This document shows, one piece after another, positions 19,970-27,769 of a stretch of 43,194 nt of DNA (position 1 is the stretch's first letter; every line of letters begins with the position of its first letter). The notes beneath the pieces are model-generated. The model was not told where the DNA came from and searched no databases. It saw nothing but the letters and a program-made list of their open reading frames with translations. The stretch spans positions 1 to 43,194 of the IMG/VR virus record IMGVR_UViG_3300028829_004643. The stretch is one strand, 5' to 3'. Source of the stretch: a virus. The position numbers were made by a program, and so were the translations under genes.

Positions 19970-20364
19970 TGATCTCAGGAAAAATTTGGGGAACCACAGA
20001 ACTTATAGAACATAATGGAAGTCTAGAATTTCATAGAATAGAATTCAAAGCCAATCATTGTTGTAGCGAACACTATCATAGCACCAAGTGGAATGGTTTC
20101 TTCGTAGAAGAAGGTACTATGATGATTAAGACATGGACGGATAATATTGTAGATGTTACTTACCTACATGCAGGAGACTATTACAAAGTTCCTCCAGGGA
20201 AGTGGCATCAGTTTATAGGTGTAGATGATGGAATAGCTTTTGAACTTTATTGGTCAGAGTTTGACTCAGATGATATTGTTCGACGTACTCAGGGTTTTCG
20301 ACTGGATGAGCCGCCTACTGAGAGACATGTGGGTAACCCGCTAACAGATTTAAATGCTCGCTAA
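19969..20364 (+). CDS. Cupin-domain sugar isomerase-like protein, 131 aa
   Basis: HRIEFKANHCCSEHYHSTKWNGFFVEEG has the H-x-H-x(5-6)-E pattern of cupin motif 1, and YYKVPPGKWHQF that of motif 2. Its similarity is to mannose-6-phosphate isomerase-type or sugar-epimerase cupins. TAATG overlap with the upstream gene; AAGGA upstream. It closes the glycan cassette before the next promoter. Confidence 0.78.
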   Translation: MISGKIWGTTELIEHNGSLEFHRIEFKANHCCSEHYHSTKWNGFFVEEGTMMIKTWTDNIVDVTYLHAGDYYKVPPGKWHQFIGVDDGIAFELYWSEFDSDDIVRRTQGFRLDEPPTERHVGNPLTDLNAR

Positions 20365-20378
20365 TAGATAAAAATATC

Positions 20379-20407
20379 TTGACTCACTACCTTCTTGCCT
20401 GTATAAT
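20379..20407 (+). promoter_or_regulatory. Sigma70 promoter
   Basis: TTGACT at 20379-20384, 17-bp spacer, TATAAT at 20402-20407, with AAAATATC upstream. Starts the nucleotide-metabolism section. Confidence 0.92.
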
Positions 20408-20433
20408 ATTGTTTTCATCGTGAAGGAAGTTCC

Positions 20434-21033
20434 ATGAACTTATTTAATTTACATACAAACCTTGACAAGTGTGCCGAGTACCATGTAGACAAGCACGTCA
20501 ACAAGATGATACTTGAGTGTGCACAAATTATGTGTACGGTAGTATGGATAGATAAGTATCTGGGATTTACTCCGAGAGCTTTGGAGAAAGAAGAAAGATT
20601 ACACATTGATCTACTAAAGAGTGAGATCAAGCACCTTCCTCTAGAGAACAGACCACTAACCCCATACTTGCCTATGATGTACAATCATCCTAGCACTATA
20701 TGGGCCAGATCATCACTCGATAATTATGAGTGGACGTTCTGCTACGGACATGCCCTAGCAGAAGAATACAGGTATAGATATGGTAAAGAGCATAAATCGT
20801 TCTGGCAAGTCATCAACAAACTTCCCGATCTTGAGTCGATGGAACGAGTTGGACTTACCCCTTTCGCAATGGCAATGCCAGACGTGCTCAAAGATGAGAG
20901 CGACCCTATACAGTCTTATCGTAATTATTACATGCTGGACAAAGCTACTTTTGCCACTTGGACTGGTAGACCCAAACCACCTTGGTGGGATGAGGGTCTT
21001 GCAGACTACCAACAGAGGATTACTAGAAAGTGA
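20434..21033 (+). CDS. Conserved phage protein, 199 aa
   Basis: CAEYHVDKHVNKMILECAQ (about residues 13-31), a Trp-Ala-Arg-Ser segment near residue 90, EEYRYRYGKEHKSFW (about 110-124) and FAMAMPD with a C-terminal YRNYYMLDK. I recognise this as a family that recurs in marine phages but know no activity; the conserved His/Asp/Lys in the first motif could be functional. First gene of the ThyX operon. Confidence 0.72.
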   Translation: MNLFNLHTNLDKCAEYHVDKHVNKMILECAQIMCTVVWIDKYLGFTPRALEKEERLHIDLLKSEIKHLPLENRPLTPYLPMMYNHPSTIWARSSLDNYEWTFCYGHALAEEYRYRYGKEHKSFWQVINKLPDLESMERVGLTPFAMAMPDVLKDESDPIQSYRNYYMLDKATFATWTGRPKPPWWDEGLADYQQRITRK

Positions 21034-21095
21034 TCGGTAAAGAATTAGAACAGTGGGTAAGAAATAATTTAATAAAGGAAAATAAATATGAGTAA
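21030..21095 (+). CDS. Possible 21-aa coupling micro-ORF
   Basis: A GTG overlaps the upstream stop (GTGA) and the frame ends within the first codons of thyX. It would encode a short charged helix. Its main effect may be to couple translation; no independent evidence of expression. Confidence 0.35.
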   Translation: MIGKELEQWVRNNLIKENKYE

Positions 21096-21756
21096 GGTAA
21101 ATCTAGTAGGAATGACCAAGCCGTCGGCATACACAGAATGTCACAGTGCGGGAGACTTGATTGCTTACGCGGCTAGAGTGAGTAACCCAACGAATCAAAA
21201 CAACAGGAAAACAGCTGCAAAGTTGTTACGATATTTAATTAAAGAGAATCATTGGTCTCCTTTTGAAATGGTACACATTGCTATGGAAATCACAACCACT
21301 CGAGATATTTCTCGACAGATCTTGAGACACCGATCTTTCTCTTTTCAAGAATTCTCTCAGCGGTATGCAGTATCAGAGAGTTTTTTAACAAGGCGGGAAG
21401 CAAGAAAAGCACACCCGACAAATAGACAGCTAAGTATTAAGGAGGAAGATCCTGCTCGGCAAGCAAAAGCCAATGAAGTATTTAGTGAGATGCAAGCAGA
21501 AGTTTGTAGAGTAGCGAAAGATTATTACGAAATGGCATTGAACCAAGGTATAGCAAAAGAGCAGGCAAGAGCATTGCTCCCTGAAGGTCTTACAGAGACT
21601 ACGCTTTACATGGCAGGCTCACTTCGGAACTGGATTCATTACTGCGATCTTCGCATGGGTAATGGAACTCAAAAAGAGCACTCTTTAATTGCTGCTAAAT
21701 GCTGGGATATTATATCGGGACACTTTCCCGATGTGGCAGAGGCAATGTATAAATAG
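21088..21756 (+). CDS. thyX: Flavin-dependent thymidylate synthase ThyX, 222 aa
   Basis: Residues 80-92, RHRSFSFQEFSQR, are the ThyX signature (RHRxxSxxExSxR) that binds FAD and dUMP. It methylates dUMP to dTMP with methylenetetrahydrofolate and NADPH. WSPFEMV precedes it and a C-terminal ALLPEGLTETTLYMAGSLRNW segment is typical. It supports DNA synthesis together with NrdA at the right end. Confidence 0.93.
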   Translation: MSKVNLVGMTKPSAYTECHSAGDLIAYAARVSNPTNQNNRKTAAKLLRYLIKENHWSPFEMVHIAMEITTTRDISRQILRHRSFSFQEFSQRYAVSESFLTRREARKAHPTNRQLSIKEEDPARQAKANEVFSEMQAEVCRVAKDYYEMALNQGIAKEQARALLPEGLTETTLYMAGSLRNWIHYCDLRMGNGTQKEHSLIAAKCWDIISGHFPDVAEAMYK

Positions 21757-21833
21757 GCGTCGTGCTCTTCAAACGAGAATAGTTCTAACCCGAAGATCGG
21801 CCATTTACTTTCATACAAGGAAAAAAGACGAAG

Positions 21834-22484
21834 ATGCCCAGAGGAATCAAGCAAAAAGATCACGAAAATCTATCAGACGCTAACATCCGAAAAGTGATAG
21901 TAAAACTTAATAGCTCTCCTTCTATTACAAAGAAGGAGGCTTGTGCTATTTTGAATATCTCTTATAATACTTCGCGTCTATCAAAAATCATAGAAGAATA
22001 TAATGCAGCTCAGGATCTGATAAAGAAAATGAAAGCAAAGAAAAGAGGCAGACCTGCTGATGCCTCTGAAAAGGGGTATATTGTTTCCTCTTTTCTAGAA
22101 GGTGCGAGTCTTACTGATATCGCTAAAAGTAACTATAGGTCGGTTGCTTTTGTAAAAAACATAATTGACTCCGTTGGTGTGCCAGAACGCCCCAAAGGAG
22201 AAGAAAAAGCCGGAGTGCAATATTTGCCTGATGAATGTATGTCTGAGGAGTTTACTCCTGGAGAGGTAGCGTGGTCAGCAAAGTATCACTCATCTTGTAT
22301 AATTGTTAAACGTCTACCCGATGAGAAATACTTACCAAAATACGCATCCCCGTGTTATGACATATACATTAATGAAGATGGAGAAAGCACTATTAAAGGC
22401 GGATTCTACGCCTCCTCTATTGCTTATGACCTTGGAAAACTTGAGCATTTAAAGGAGTATGGAATTGACCTCAACAACGTATGA
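21834..22484 (+). CDS. HTH protein with AT-hook-like motif, 216 aa
   Basis: An N-terminal helical region (about 14-55) with an HTH-like pattern, a basic KKRGRPAD (about 69-76) that matches the AT-hook core GRP, then a second helical motif (SLTDIAKSNYRSVAFVKNIID) resembling an HTH. The C-terminal half (about 110-216) has a beta-rich domain of unknown fold. Likely a DNA-binding regulator of this operon. Confidence 0.75.
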   Translation: MPRGIKQKDHENLSDANIRKVIVKLNSSPSITKKEACAILNISYNTSRLSKIIEEYNAAQDLIKKMKAKKRGRPADASEKGYIVSSFLEGASLTDIAKSNYRSVAFVKNIIDSVGVPERPKGEEKAGVQYLPDECMSEEFTPGEVAWSAKYHSSCIIVKRLPDEKYLPKYASPCYDIYINEDGESTIKGGFYASSIAYDLGKLEHLKEYGIDLNNV

Positions 22485-22725
22485 TCTCGCAGCGCTGTAT
22501 GCGCTGTTCTGTCTAGCAACGATGTGTTGCATTTTTTTATTAAACGTATCTGCAATGAGAGTATCGGGAGTGAAGATGGGCTTTATAGGAGCGACTGTAT
22601 ACTTAGTATTTACTTCGGTTGCATCGTTTCTTTTTGCGCCTATCTTTTTCGCAGTATTTGTATTTTACTCAGAAGTTTATTTTAATAAAGTAGTACTCGC
22701 TATCATAAATAATTTTGAGGACTAG
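22465..22725 (+). CDS. Membrane protein with TTG start, 86 aa
   Basis: Two to three hydrophobic segments (about residues 9-28, 38-56 and 57-80). The TTG at 22465 is favoured because AAAGGAG lies seven bases upstream of it, whereas the ATG at 22459 is only one base from that site. Overlaps the regulator by 20 bases. Unknown role. Confidence 0.65.
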   Translation: MTSTTYDLAALYALFCLATMCCIFLLNVSAMRVSGVKMGFIGATVYLVFTSVASFLFAPIFFAVFVFYSEVYFNKVVLAIINNFED

Positions 22726-22738
22726 AGGAAAATAAATC

Positions 22739-22767
22739 TTGACATTTTACCTCGCAGCATCTATAAT
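22739..22767 (+). promoter_or_regulatory. Sigma70 promoter
   Basis: TTGACA at 22739-22744, 17 bp, TATAAT at 22762-22767, with AATAAATC upstream. Confidence 0.92.
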
Positions 22768-22794
22768 ATCTATATTGAAATTGAGGAGAAACCA

Positions 22795-22890
22795 ATGCAA
22801 GAATTATTAGTTACGGTAGGAGTTTTAGGCACTTGTGGTCTAATTCTTCAACTTTACGTCGCCGTAGTAGAAGATCACTTTGGGCGATAG
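22795..22890 (+). CDS. Micro membrane peptide, 31 aa
   Basis: GAGGAG precedes the ATG. A single hydrophobic helix (VTVGVLGTCGLILQLYVAVV) with an acidic/His-rich tail. First ORF after its promoter; function unknown. Confidence 0.68.
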   Translation: MQELLVTVGVLGTCGLILQLYVAVVEDHFGR

Positions 22891-22963
22891 ATTTTACCAA
22901 CAACAATTAGAGGCTACGGGCAACTGTCCGGGCTATAAAGGAAACCCTAAACGGAGAAGAAAA

Positions 22964-23314
22964 ATGGCGTGGGATGACGACAAAAAGGCACAAGCAGTAT
23001 CAATGTATGAAGAGGCTGAGCCTACTCCCGAGAACTCAATGGAGATCGTAAAAGAGATCGCTGATGAGTTAGAAGAATCACCTAACGGTGTTCGTATGAT
23101 TTTAACCAAAGCTGGCGTATATGTAAAGAAAGCCGCCGCAGCATCTGCCCCTAAAGCTGGTGGTGGTACGCGAGTATCAAAAGTTGCAGCAGCAAAAGCA
23201 CTTACTGATGCACTGACTGATGCAGGTCAGGCTGTTGACGAAGACATCGTTAACAAGTTGACAGGCAAAGCAGCACAGTACTTTACTGGCATTATTACTG
23301 CGCTCAACGCGTAA
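22964..23314 (+). CDS. SANT/HTH-like regulator, 116 aa
   Basis: AWDDDKKAQAVSMYEEA, then ENSMEIVKEIADELEESPNGVRMILTKAGVYVKK form an HTH whose recognition-helix signature (SPNGVRMILTKAGVY) parallels RSIIGKLSRLKVY at 711. An Ala/Lys-rich linker and a C-terminal module (KALTDALTDAG...VNKLTGKAAQYF) follow. GGAG lies about 8 bases before the ATG. The frame continues upstream to a TTG at 22880, encoding a basic extension ending NPKRRRK that also looks protein-like, so the N-terminus is uncertain. Followed by a terminator. Confidence 0.78.
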   Translation: MAWDDDKKAQAVSMYEEAEPTPENSMEIVKEIADELEESPNGVRMILTKAGVYVKKAAAASAPKAGGGTRVSKVAAAKALTDALTDAGQAVDEDIVNKLTGKAAQYFTGIITALNA

Positions 23315-23328
23315 GTAGCTTAAAGCCA

Positions 23329-23368
23329 ACCCCCTCGATGTAGCCTGTCTGCATCGGGGGCTTTTTAT
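23329..23368 (+). terminator. Rho-independent terminator
   Basis: CCCC-CT-CGATG pairs with CATCG-GGGG around an 11-base loop, followed by GCTTTTTATTA. Ends the transcript from 22739. Confidence 0.82.
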
Positions 23369-23425
23369 TACCTGCCCTCCTGGGTTGCGAAGAAAGAGGT
23401 TTCTTTCAAGGCTTCAGGAGTAAAA

Positions 23426-23692
23426 GTGAAAAAAGAAGAGCTGAGAAAGCAATTAGAAAAGGCCGGAGATGGTATTATTACCTATCGAAGTCCTAAGTCT
23501 AAGAAAGTAAAGTACAATATCTGTACTCTAGATTTCTCTACCCCTTACATTAAGGACAAGAGCAATCGAGCAAAAGAAGATGAAAACAGTCTCCTAATGT
23601 TTTGTTGGGATACGGATTCTTATCGTCTGATGAAACCTGAGAATGTAACCTCGGTCACACCCTTAGCTAATATACTGAGGAATGACGACTGA
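23426..23692 (+). CDS. DUF2693/SH3-like phage protein, 88 aa
   Basis: KKEELRKQLEKA then short beta strands and LLMFCWDTDSYRLMKPENVTSV, resembling the WDTD...R...V pattern of small SH3-like phage proteins (DUF2693). GTG start with AGGAG upstream. It overlaps the PC4-like gene by one base. Role unknown, possibly protein-protein or DNA contact. Confidence 0.65.
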   Translation: MKKEELRKQLEKAGDGIITYRSPKSKKVKYNICTLDFSTPYIKDKSNRAKEDENSLLMFCWDTDSYRLMKPENVTSVTPLANILRNDD

Positions 23693-23970
23693 TGGAGATT
23701 TATTCAAAAATTCTATACTCTAACAAAGACCGTCAAGTAAGAATGACTGTCTCTGAGTTTAACGGAGAAGAATATTTACATTTCAGGGAGTATTATTTAG
23801 ACTTTGATGAAGAATGGAAACCAACAAACAAAGGAACTCACTTACCTCTAGAAATAGACACTTCAAAGGAGTGTTTTAGAGGTATGTCAGAAATTCTTTC
23901 GCTTGCCGAAAGCAAGTCTGTTATTGAGGAATATTTCGCTGAAACAATTTGTGACATATACCAAAAATAA
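23692..23970 (+). CDS. PC4/p15-like ssDNA-binding coactivator, 92 aa
   Basis: HFREYYLDFDEEWKPTNKGTHLPLE (about residues 30-54) matches the PC4 core, R-x-YY, W-x-P-T-x-KG-x-x-L. PC4 domains bind single-stranded DNA and, in phages such as T5, are linked to transcription or replication. Just upstream of the ligase promoter. Confidence 0.75.
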   Translation: MEIYSKILYSNKDRQVRMTVSEFNGEEYLHFREYYLDFDEEWKPTNKGTHLPLEIDTSKECFRGMSEILSLAESKSVIEEYFAETICDIYQK

Positions 23971-23973
23971 TTC

Positions 23974-24002
23974 TTGACTTTTTAACTCAAACCTCTTATA
24001 AT
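23974..24002 (+). promoter_or_regulatory. Sigma70 promoter of the ligase adenylation gene
   Basis: TTGACT at 23974-23979, 17 bp, TATAAT at 23997-24002, preceded by AATAATTC. The first ATG is 26 bases downstream. Confidence 0.92.
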
Positions 24003-24028
24003 ATTGTTTCTTGAGTGAGAGAAATTAG

Positions 24029-24955
24029 ATGAAAAAACTTCTTGATGCCGCTTCAACCGCCTACTACCAAGGGATTCCGTTCATGTCTGACGCAGAATTT
24101 GATATTCTGTGTGCAGAGTGCAACTATAATCCTGTAGGGTACGAAGGAGACTTTGAGTTCGCTCATTTGTTTCCTATGTATTCTTTGAAAAAGGTATTTG
24201 TCGGTGACGAGCATCCTCCCTACGATCATAGTGGACACGAAACTGTCGTTAGTCCTAAACTGGACGGTGCTGCCGTATCCCTTAGTTACTATAACGGAGA
24301 ACTTATCCTTGCCCTAACACGGGGTGATGGAAGGCGAGGCCGCGATATAACTGACAAGATGCGACACCTTGTTCCAGAAGATATGCCATCTGTGGGTGCA
24401 GTACAGATAACTGGGGAAGTAGTAGCTCCGGACACTATTCCTAATTCTAGGAACTATGCGTCTGGTGCGCTGAACTTAAAGTCGCTAGAGGACTTTCTCG
24501 AAAGAGAAGTACGATTCGTGGCATACGATGTTCAGCCAGCTATTAACCAGTACTGGACTGATGACTTGGAAGGACTAGCGAAAGCTGGCTTTGATACGGT
24601 CATTCAGTCAAATTGGACTGGGTATCCTCAAGACGGGGTAGTATTTCGCACGAATGATCGTGTTAAATATGAAGAGGCGGGTTACACGTCCCACCATCCC
24701 CGAGGTGCATTTGCACTAAAAGAACGTCCAGAAGGTGTGGTAACACAGTTGTTGGACGTAACGTGGCAAGTAGGTAAATCAGGAGTAATCTCTCCCGTGG
24801 CCATACTTGAACCTGTAAAAGTTGGGGACGCTACGGTGTCCCGAGCTACCCTCCATAACATTCGTTATATTGAGGAATTACAATTAGAGATTGGTTGCAA
24901 TGTTGAGATAATTCGCTCAGGCGAAATAATTCCTAGGATAGTCAGGAGAGTATAA
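24029..24955 (+). CDS. NAD-dependent DNA ligase, adenylation and OB part, 308 aa
   Basis: K77-L-D-G (KLDG) is the adenylated lysine motif; RGDGRRGRDIT, ITGEVVAP, NSRNYASGAL and DGVVFR follow as nucleotidyltransferase motifs. The last about 70 residues (VTWQVGKSGVISPVAILEP ... EIIRSGEIIPRIV) form the OB fold. It lacks the zinc finger, helix-hairpin-helix and BRCT parts, which are encoded separately at 26278. The N-terminal Ia region (AYYQGIPFMSDAEFD) binds NAD. Together they resemble T5's two-subunit ligase. Confidence 0.9.
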   Translation: MKKLLDAASTAYYQGIPFMSDAEFDILCAECNYNPVGYEGDFEFAHLFPMYSLKKVFVGDEHPPYDHSGHETVVSPKLDGAAVSLSYYNGELILALTRGDGRRGRDITDKMRHLVPEDMPSVGAVQITGEVVAPDTIPNSRNYASGALNLKSLEDFLEREVRFVAYDVQPAINQYWTDDLEGLAKAGFDTVIQSNWTGYPQDGVVFRTNDRVKYEEAGYTSHHPRGAFALKERPEGVVTQLLDVTWQVGKSGVISPVAILEPVKVGDATVSRATLHNIRYIEELQLEIGCNVEIIRSGEIIPRIVRRV

Positions 24956-25245
24956 TGGATTTTGAAGATCAAAATATATTTATGGTTGGTGGAGTTATGT
25001 CAAACTCCGAAAGTTGGCTTGCAGCTATAGGCTTGTACGACTACTTTTGGGGCTTAACTCCCGAAGTTCAGCATAAAATGCTCGTCTCTTGGAGAGATAA
25101 TCTGGATCTTTTAATAGAAGATGCCGACCATCTAGCCAGAGCTGACCCTGCGGAGGTCGAAGGTAATCTAGTTATCATTGTTGATAAGGAGATTATTGAA
25201 GATCGAGAAGTAGCAGATAATGTTATACAATTTCCTCTCAAGTGA
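24955..25245 (+). CDS. Hypothetical acidic protein, 96 aa
   Basis: A soluble, acidic protein with a helical core (ESWLAAIGLYDYFWGLTPEVQ) and an acidic C-terminus. TAATG overlap with the ligase stop and GTGA overlap with the next gene. Not recognised; it belongs to the three-gene insert between the ligase halves. Confidence 0.7.
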   Translation: MDFEDQNIFMVGGVMSNSESWLAAIGLYDYFWGLTPEVQHKMLVSWRDNLDLLIEDADHLARADPAEVEGNLVIIVDKEIIEDREVADNVIQFPLK

Positions 25246-25610
25246 GCGGAGTATATAACTTAACGTACTTTAATAACCACCCTGATGAAAAGGACAGGGA
25301 CGGGGTTCTTTACTGCGTAGTGTTAGTCAATTTAAAAACTAATACTAGAGAGTGTCTGAAAATTGGAATTGCCTCTGGCAAGAATTGGAAAGATGTTCTC
25401 AAGCGCAGTAGAGGCTTCACCGGATACGATATACGAATTCAGAAAACGTATCACGACACACTTTACAATGTTTGGAGCCTAGAACAGGCTCTTCATGCCG
25501 AGTTTGCTGAGTATAGATACAAGCCAACTCAAAAGTTTGGAGGGCATACTGAGTGCTTCCAAATACGTAAAGAAATAGTTCAAAGTATACCTTCTAAGAG
25601 GCGTTATTAA
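25242..25610 (+). CDS. GIY-YIG-like nuclease-family protein, 122 aa
   Basis: VLYCVVLVNLKTNTRECLKIGIA (about residues 22-44) resembles the GIY-YIG strand pair with the KIG core, followed by an Arg region (DVLKRSRGF), and WSLEQALHAEFAEYRYKP with a Glu, then FGGHTECFQI. This is close to the T5orf172-type branch of the GIY-YIG superfamily. An active nuclease would need the Arg and Glu. GTG start by GTGA overlap. Confidence 0.65.
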   Translation: MSGVYNLTYFNNHPDEKDRDGVLYCVVLVNLKTNTRECLKIGIASGKNWKDVLKRSRGFTGYDIRIQKTYHDTLYNVWSLEQALHAEFAEYRYKPTQKFGGHTECFQIRKEIVQSIPSKRRY

Positions 25611-26194
25611 TGAATAATAATCAAGACACTTTCATTAGAGTTTATGAAAAGGCTCTAAGCCCTAAGTTCTGCAAAGATCTTATAAACTACTATGACCATG
25701 TTGAGAGGCAACAAAAAATACAACACCAGAATTCTGCTAACAGACGTGATGGTGCTGCTTTTGTTGATCCGGCCGCTTGTAGCCAAAACCATTTCTCAAT
25801 GGATAATGCTAACAAGTATTTAGAAGAATTTAATAATGTATTCTGGGATTATTATTCTAACCATTATTCCAATGAATACAACGTACTATTTGATGTAGGA
25901 CAGCACACTATATTCACTTATAAGGTGCAGAAGACTTTGCCTGGTGGTGGGTATCACGTATGGCACTGTGAGCAAGACAATATTGATAGGGCCAAGAGGC
26001 TTGCTGTCTATACTGTATACTTGAACACAGTCAAAGAAGGTGGTGAAACCGAGTACTTATATGTAAATACTCGAGTTCCTGCTAAGCAAGGGAGTCTTTG
26101 TATATTTCCAGCCGGATATACCCATACTCATCGAGGAAACCCTCCCTTGAGTGGGGTGAAATACATTCTTACAGGATGGGTTGAGTATAGATAA
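25610..26194 (+). CDS. 2OG-Fe(II) oxygenase (prolyl-4-hydroxylase-like), 194 aa
   Basis: YHVWHCEQDN (about residues 115-124) carries an H-x-E/D iron pair; AVYTVYLNTVKEGGETEYLY and KQGSLCIFPAGYTHTHRG (distal His near residue 175) with a following Arg-type 2OG contact complete the double-stranded beta helix. Likely hydroxylates a protein, nucleic acid or small molecule. Lies in the insert between the ligase halves. Confidence 0.8.
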   Translation: MNNNQDTFIRVYEKALSPKFCKDLINYYDHVERQQKIQHQNSANRRDGAAFVDPAACSQNHFSMDNANKYLEEFNNVFWDYYSNHYSNEYNVLFDVGQHTIFTYKVQKTLPGGGYHVWHCEQDNIDRAKRLAVYTVYLNTVKEGGETEYLYVNTRVPAKQGSLCIFPAGYTHTHRGNPPLSGVKYILTGWVEYR

Positions 26195-26220
26195 ATTACT
26201 CACCATCGGAAAAATAGTTC

Positions 26221-26249
26221 TTGACTTTTCAGCTCGAATCACTTATAAT
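26221..26249 (+). promoter_or_regulatory. Sigma70 promoter of the second ligase gene
   Basis: TTGACT at 26221-26226, 17 bp, TATAAT at 26244-26249, preceded by AAAATAGTTC. The second ligase part therefore has its own promoter. Confidence 0.92.
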
Positions 26250-26277
26250 AATTGTTCTTTCAGTGGAGTTACAAATT

Positions 26278-27027
26278 TTGGAAATCTTAGCCCCGTCACA
26301 TTGCCCCTCCTGCTCCTCAGAGTTGGTATGGGAAGGTGATCTTCTTTACTGCCGCAGTTTAGACTGTGGTGAAGTAAAGCAGGCTAAGGTTATCCATTTT
26401 GCGAAGACGCTAAAGATTAAAGGGCTGGGTCCAGCAGCCGTAGCGAAGCTGAACCTAACTAACATTATTGATATTTATAACTTGAGCTTGTCAGATATCT
26501 ATGTTGGACTTGGCTCTACCAAGCTGGCGGATAAGCTGTACAATGAAATTGAAGATTCCAAGAAAGCCGCACTACAGAATGTGCTACCTGGATTTTCTAT
26601 TCCGTTAATCGGAAGATCCGCAACTGATAAACTGTGTCGAGTGTTGAATCACTTATCCGAACTATCAGTAGAGATCTGTGAGCTGGCGGGTTTAGGCCCA
26701 AAAGCTACATCCAACTTAATGGATTGGTTTGCAAACGAGTATCCTCTAGTAGCAAATCTACCCTTTAGTTTTTCTGCAACAGTTGCTGATGCAGCCAGTA
26801 CGTCATCTATGGGTATAGTTTGCATTACAGGCAAATTGGTTTCTGTAAAGACTAAATCTGAAGCAGAGAAGCTATTAGTTGCTCAGGGGTATAGTATTAA
26901 ATCTAGTCTTACGAAAGACGTTACTATCCTTGTCAACGAAAGCGGAATAGAGTCCGCTAAAACTAAAAAAGCTAGAGACGCAGGTGTCTCTATTATTACT
27001 AATCTTAACGAACTTTTAGGAGTTTAA
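26278..27027 (+). CDS. NAD-dependent DNA ligase, zinc finger/HhH/BRCT part, 249 aa
   Basis: CPSC and CRSLDC near the N-terminus form the four-Cys zinc finger; KIKGLGPAAVAKL (about 42-54) and further helix-hairpin-helix repeats (PLIGRSATDKL, ELAGLGPKATSNL) follow; the end (IVCITGKLV...EKLLVAQGYSIKSSLTKDVTILV) is a BRCT domain. It completes the ligase whose adenylation part is at 24029. The TTG at 26278 with GTGGAG about ten bases upstream is chosen: ORFs reaching 26221 would start inside the promoter. Confidence 0.87.
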   Translation: MEILAPSHCPSCSSELVWEGDLLYCRSLDCGEVKQAKVIHFAKTLKIKGLGPAAVAKLNLTNIIDIYNLSLSDIYVGLGSTKLADKLYNEIEDSKKAALQNVLPGFSIPLIGRSATDKLCRVLNHLSELSVEICELAGLGPKATSNLMDWFANEYPLVANLPFSFSATVADAASTSSMGIVCITGKLVSVKTKSEAEKLLVAQGYSIKSSLTKDVTILVNESGIESAKTKKARDAGVSIITNLNELLGV

Positions 27028-27032
27028 TTACT

Positions 27033-27749
27033 ATGGCACAGCCAAAATGGACTGAGGAGCGCACAGCCGCACTCGTATCTTTTGTAGGCGACGAATCACC
27101 CGTCTCTTACGCAACAGTTGTAGAAGCCGCCGATCAACTCGACACTTCTCCAAAATCAGCAGCAGCAAAACTCCGCAAGATGGAGTATGAAGTACAATCT
27201 TCAGCTGCTGCTACCGCTCGTGTTTTCTCTGACGATCAAGAAAACACTCTGCGTACCTTCGTAGAAGACAACAGCGGTGGGTTCACTTATGGACAAATCG
27301 CAGAAGCCTTCGAAGACGGTGCGTTCTCTTCCAAGCAAATTCAGGGCAAGTTGCTTTCTATGCAACTGACTCAGCACGTTAAGCCTACCCCTAAGGTAGA
27401 AGCTCAGCGTACTTTCTCTGAGTCTGAAGAAGCAACCTTCGTATCTATGGCCACTAGTGGCGCATTCCTCGAAGACATTGCAGACGCTCTAGACCGTTCT
27501 GTAAATCAGATTCGTGGTAAGGCACTAAGTCTCCTACGTACGCAAGCCATCGAAGCTATTCCTGCTCAGCGCGAGAGCAAAGGTTCTACTCGAGTAGATC
27601 CACTGGAAGGCATTGATGTCGCTTCTATGACCGTAGAAGAAATTGCAGAGTCAATCGGCAAGACTGCTCGTGGTGTTAAAACCATGCTCACTCGTCGCGG
27701 TTTGACTGCTTCTAACTACCCTAAGGCTAGTAAGAAAGCAACTGCTTAA
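27033..27749 (+). CDS. Four-repeat SANT/HTH protein, 238 aa
   Basis: Four related units of about 50 residues: about 5-55 (WTEERTAALVSFV ... SPKSAAAKLRKMEYEV), 65-115 (FSDDQENTLRTFV ... SSKQIQGKLLSMQL), 125-175 (FSESEEATFVSMA ... SVNQIRGKALSLL) and 190-238 (TVEEIAESIG ... TARGVKTMLTRRGL). Each ends in the S-x-x-x-x-x-K-x-x-x-x recognition-helix signature shared with the single-unit proteins elsewhere. Strong codon bias and a terminator after it suggest high expression. A multi-site DNA-binding or DNA-organising role is inferred. Confidence 0.78.
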   Translation: MAQPKWTEERTAALVSFVGDESPVSYATVVEAADQLDTSPKSAAAKLRKMEYEVQSSAAATARVFSDDQENTLRTFVEDNSGGFTYGQIAEAFEDGAFSSKQIQGKLLSMQLTQHVKPTPKVEAQRTFSESEEATFVSMATSGAFLEDIADALDRSVNQIRGKALSLLRTQAIEAIPAQRESKGSTRVDPLEGIDVASMTVEEIAESIGKTARGVKTMLTRRGLTASNYPKASKKATA

Positions 27750-27769
27750 TTAATTTGTTTGCACCAAGG

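Noticed and set aside
20434-21033. Annotation of the 199-aa protein as pyrimidine dimer DNA glycosylase
   Set aside because: It lacks the features of T4 endonuclease V and related glycosylases that I know; only a conserved phage family of unknown function is supported.
22880-22963. N-terminal extension of the 22964 regulator from a TTG codon
   Set aside because: Not taken as the start because GGAG is well spaced before the ATG at 22964, but the extension (basic, ending NPKRRRK) is protein-like and is kept as an alternative.
26221-26277. Longer N-terminus for the second ligase gene from a TTG at 26221
   Set aside because: That codon lies in the -35 box of a perfect promoter, so an mRNA from it would not include it.
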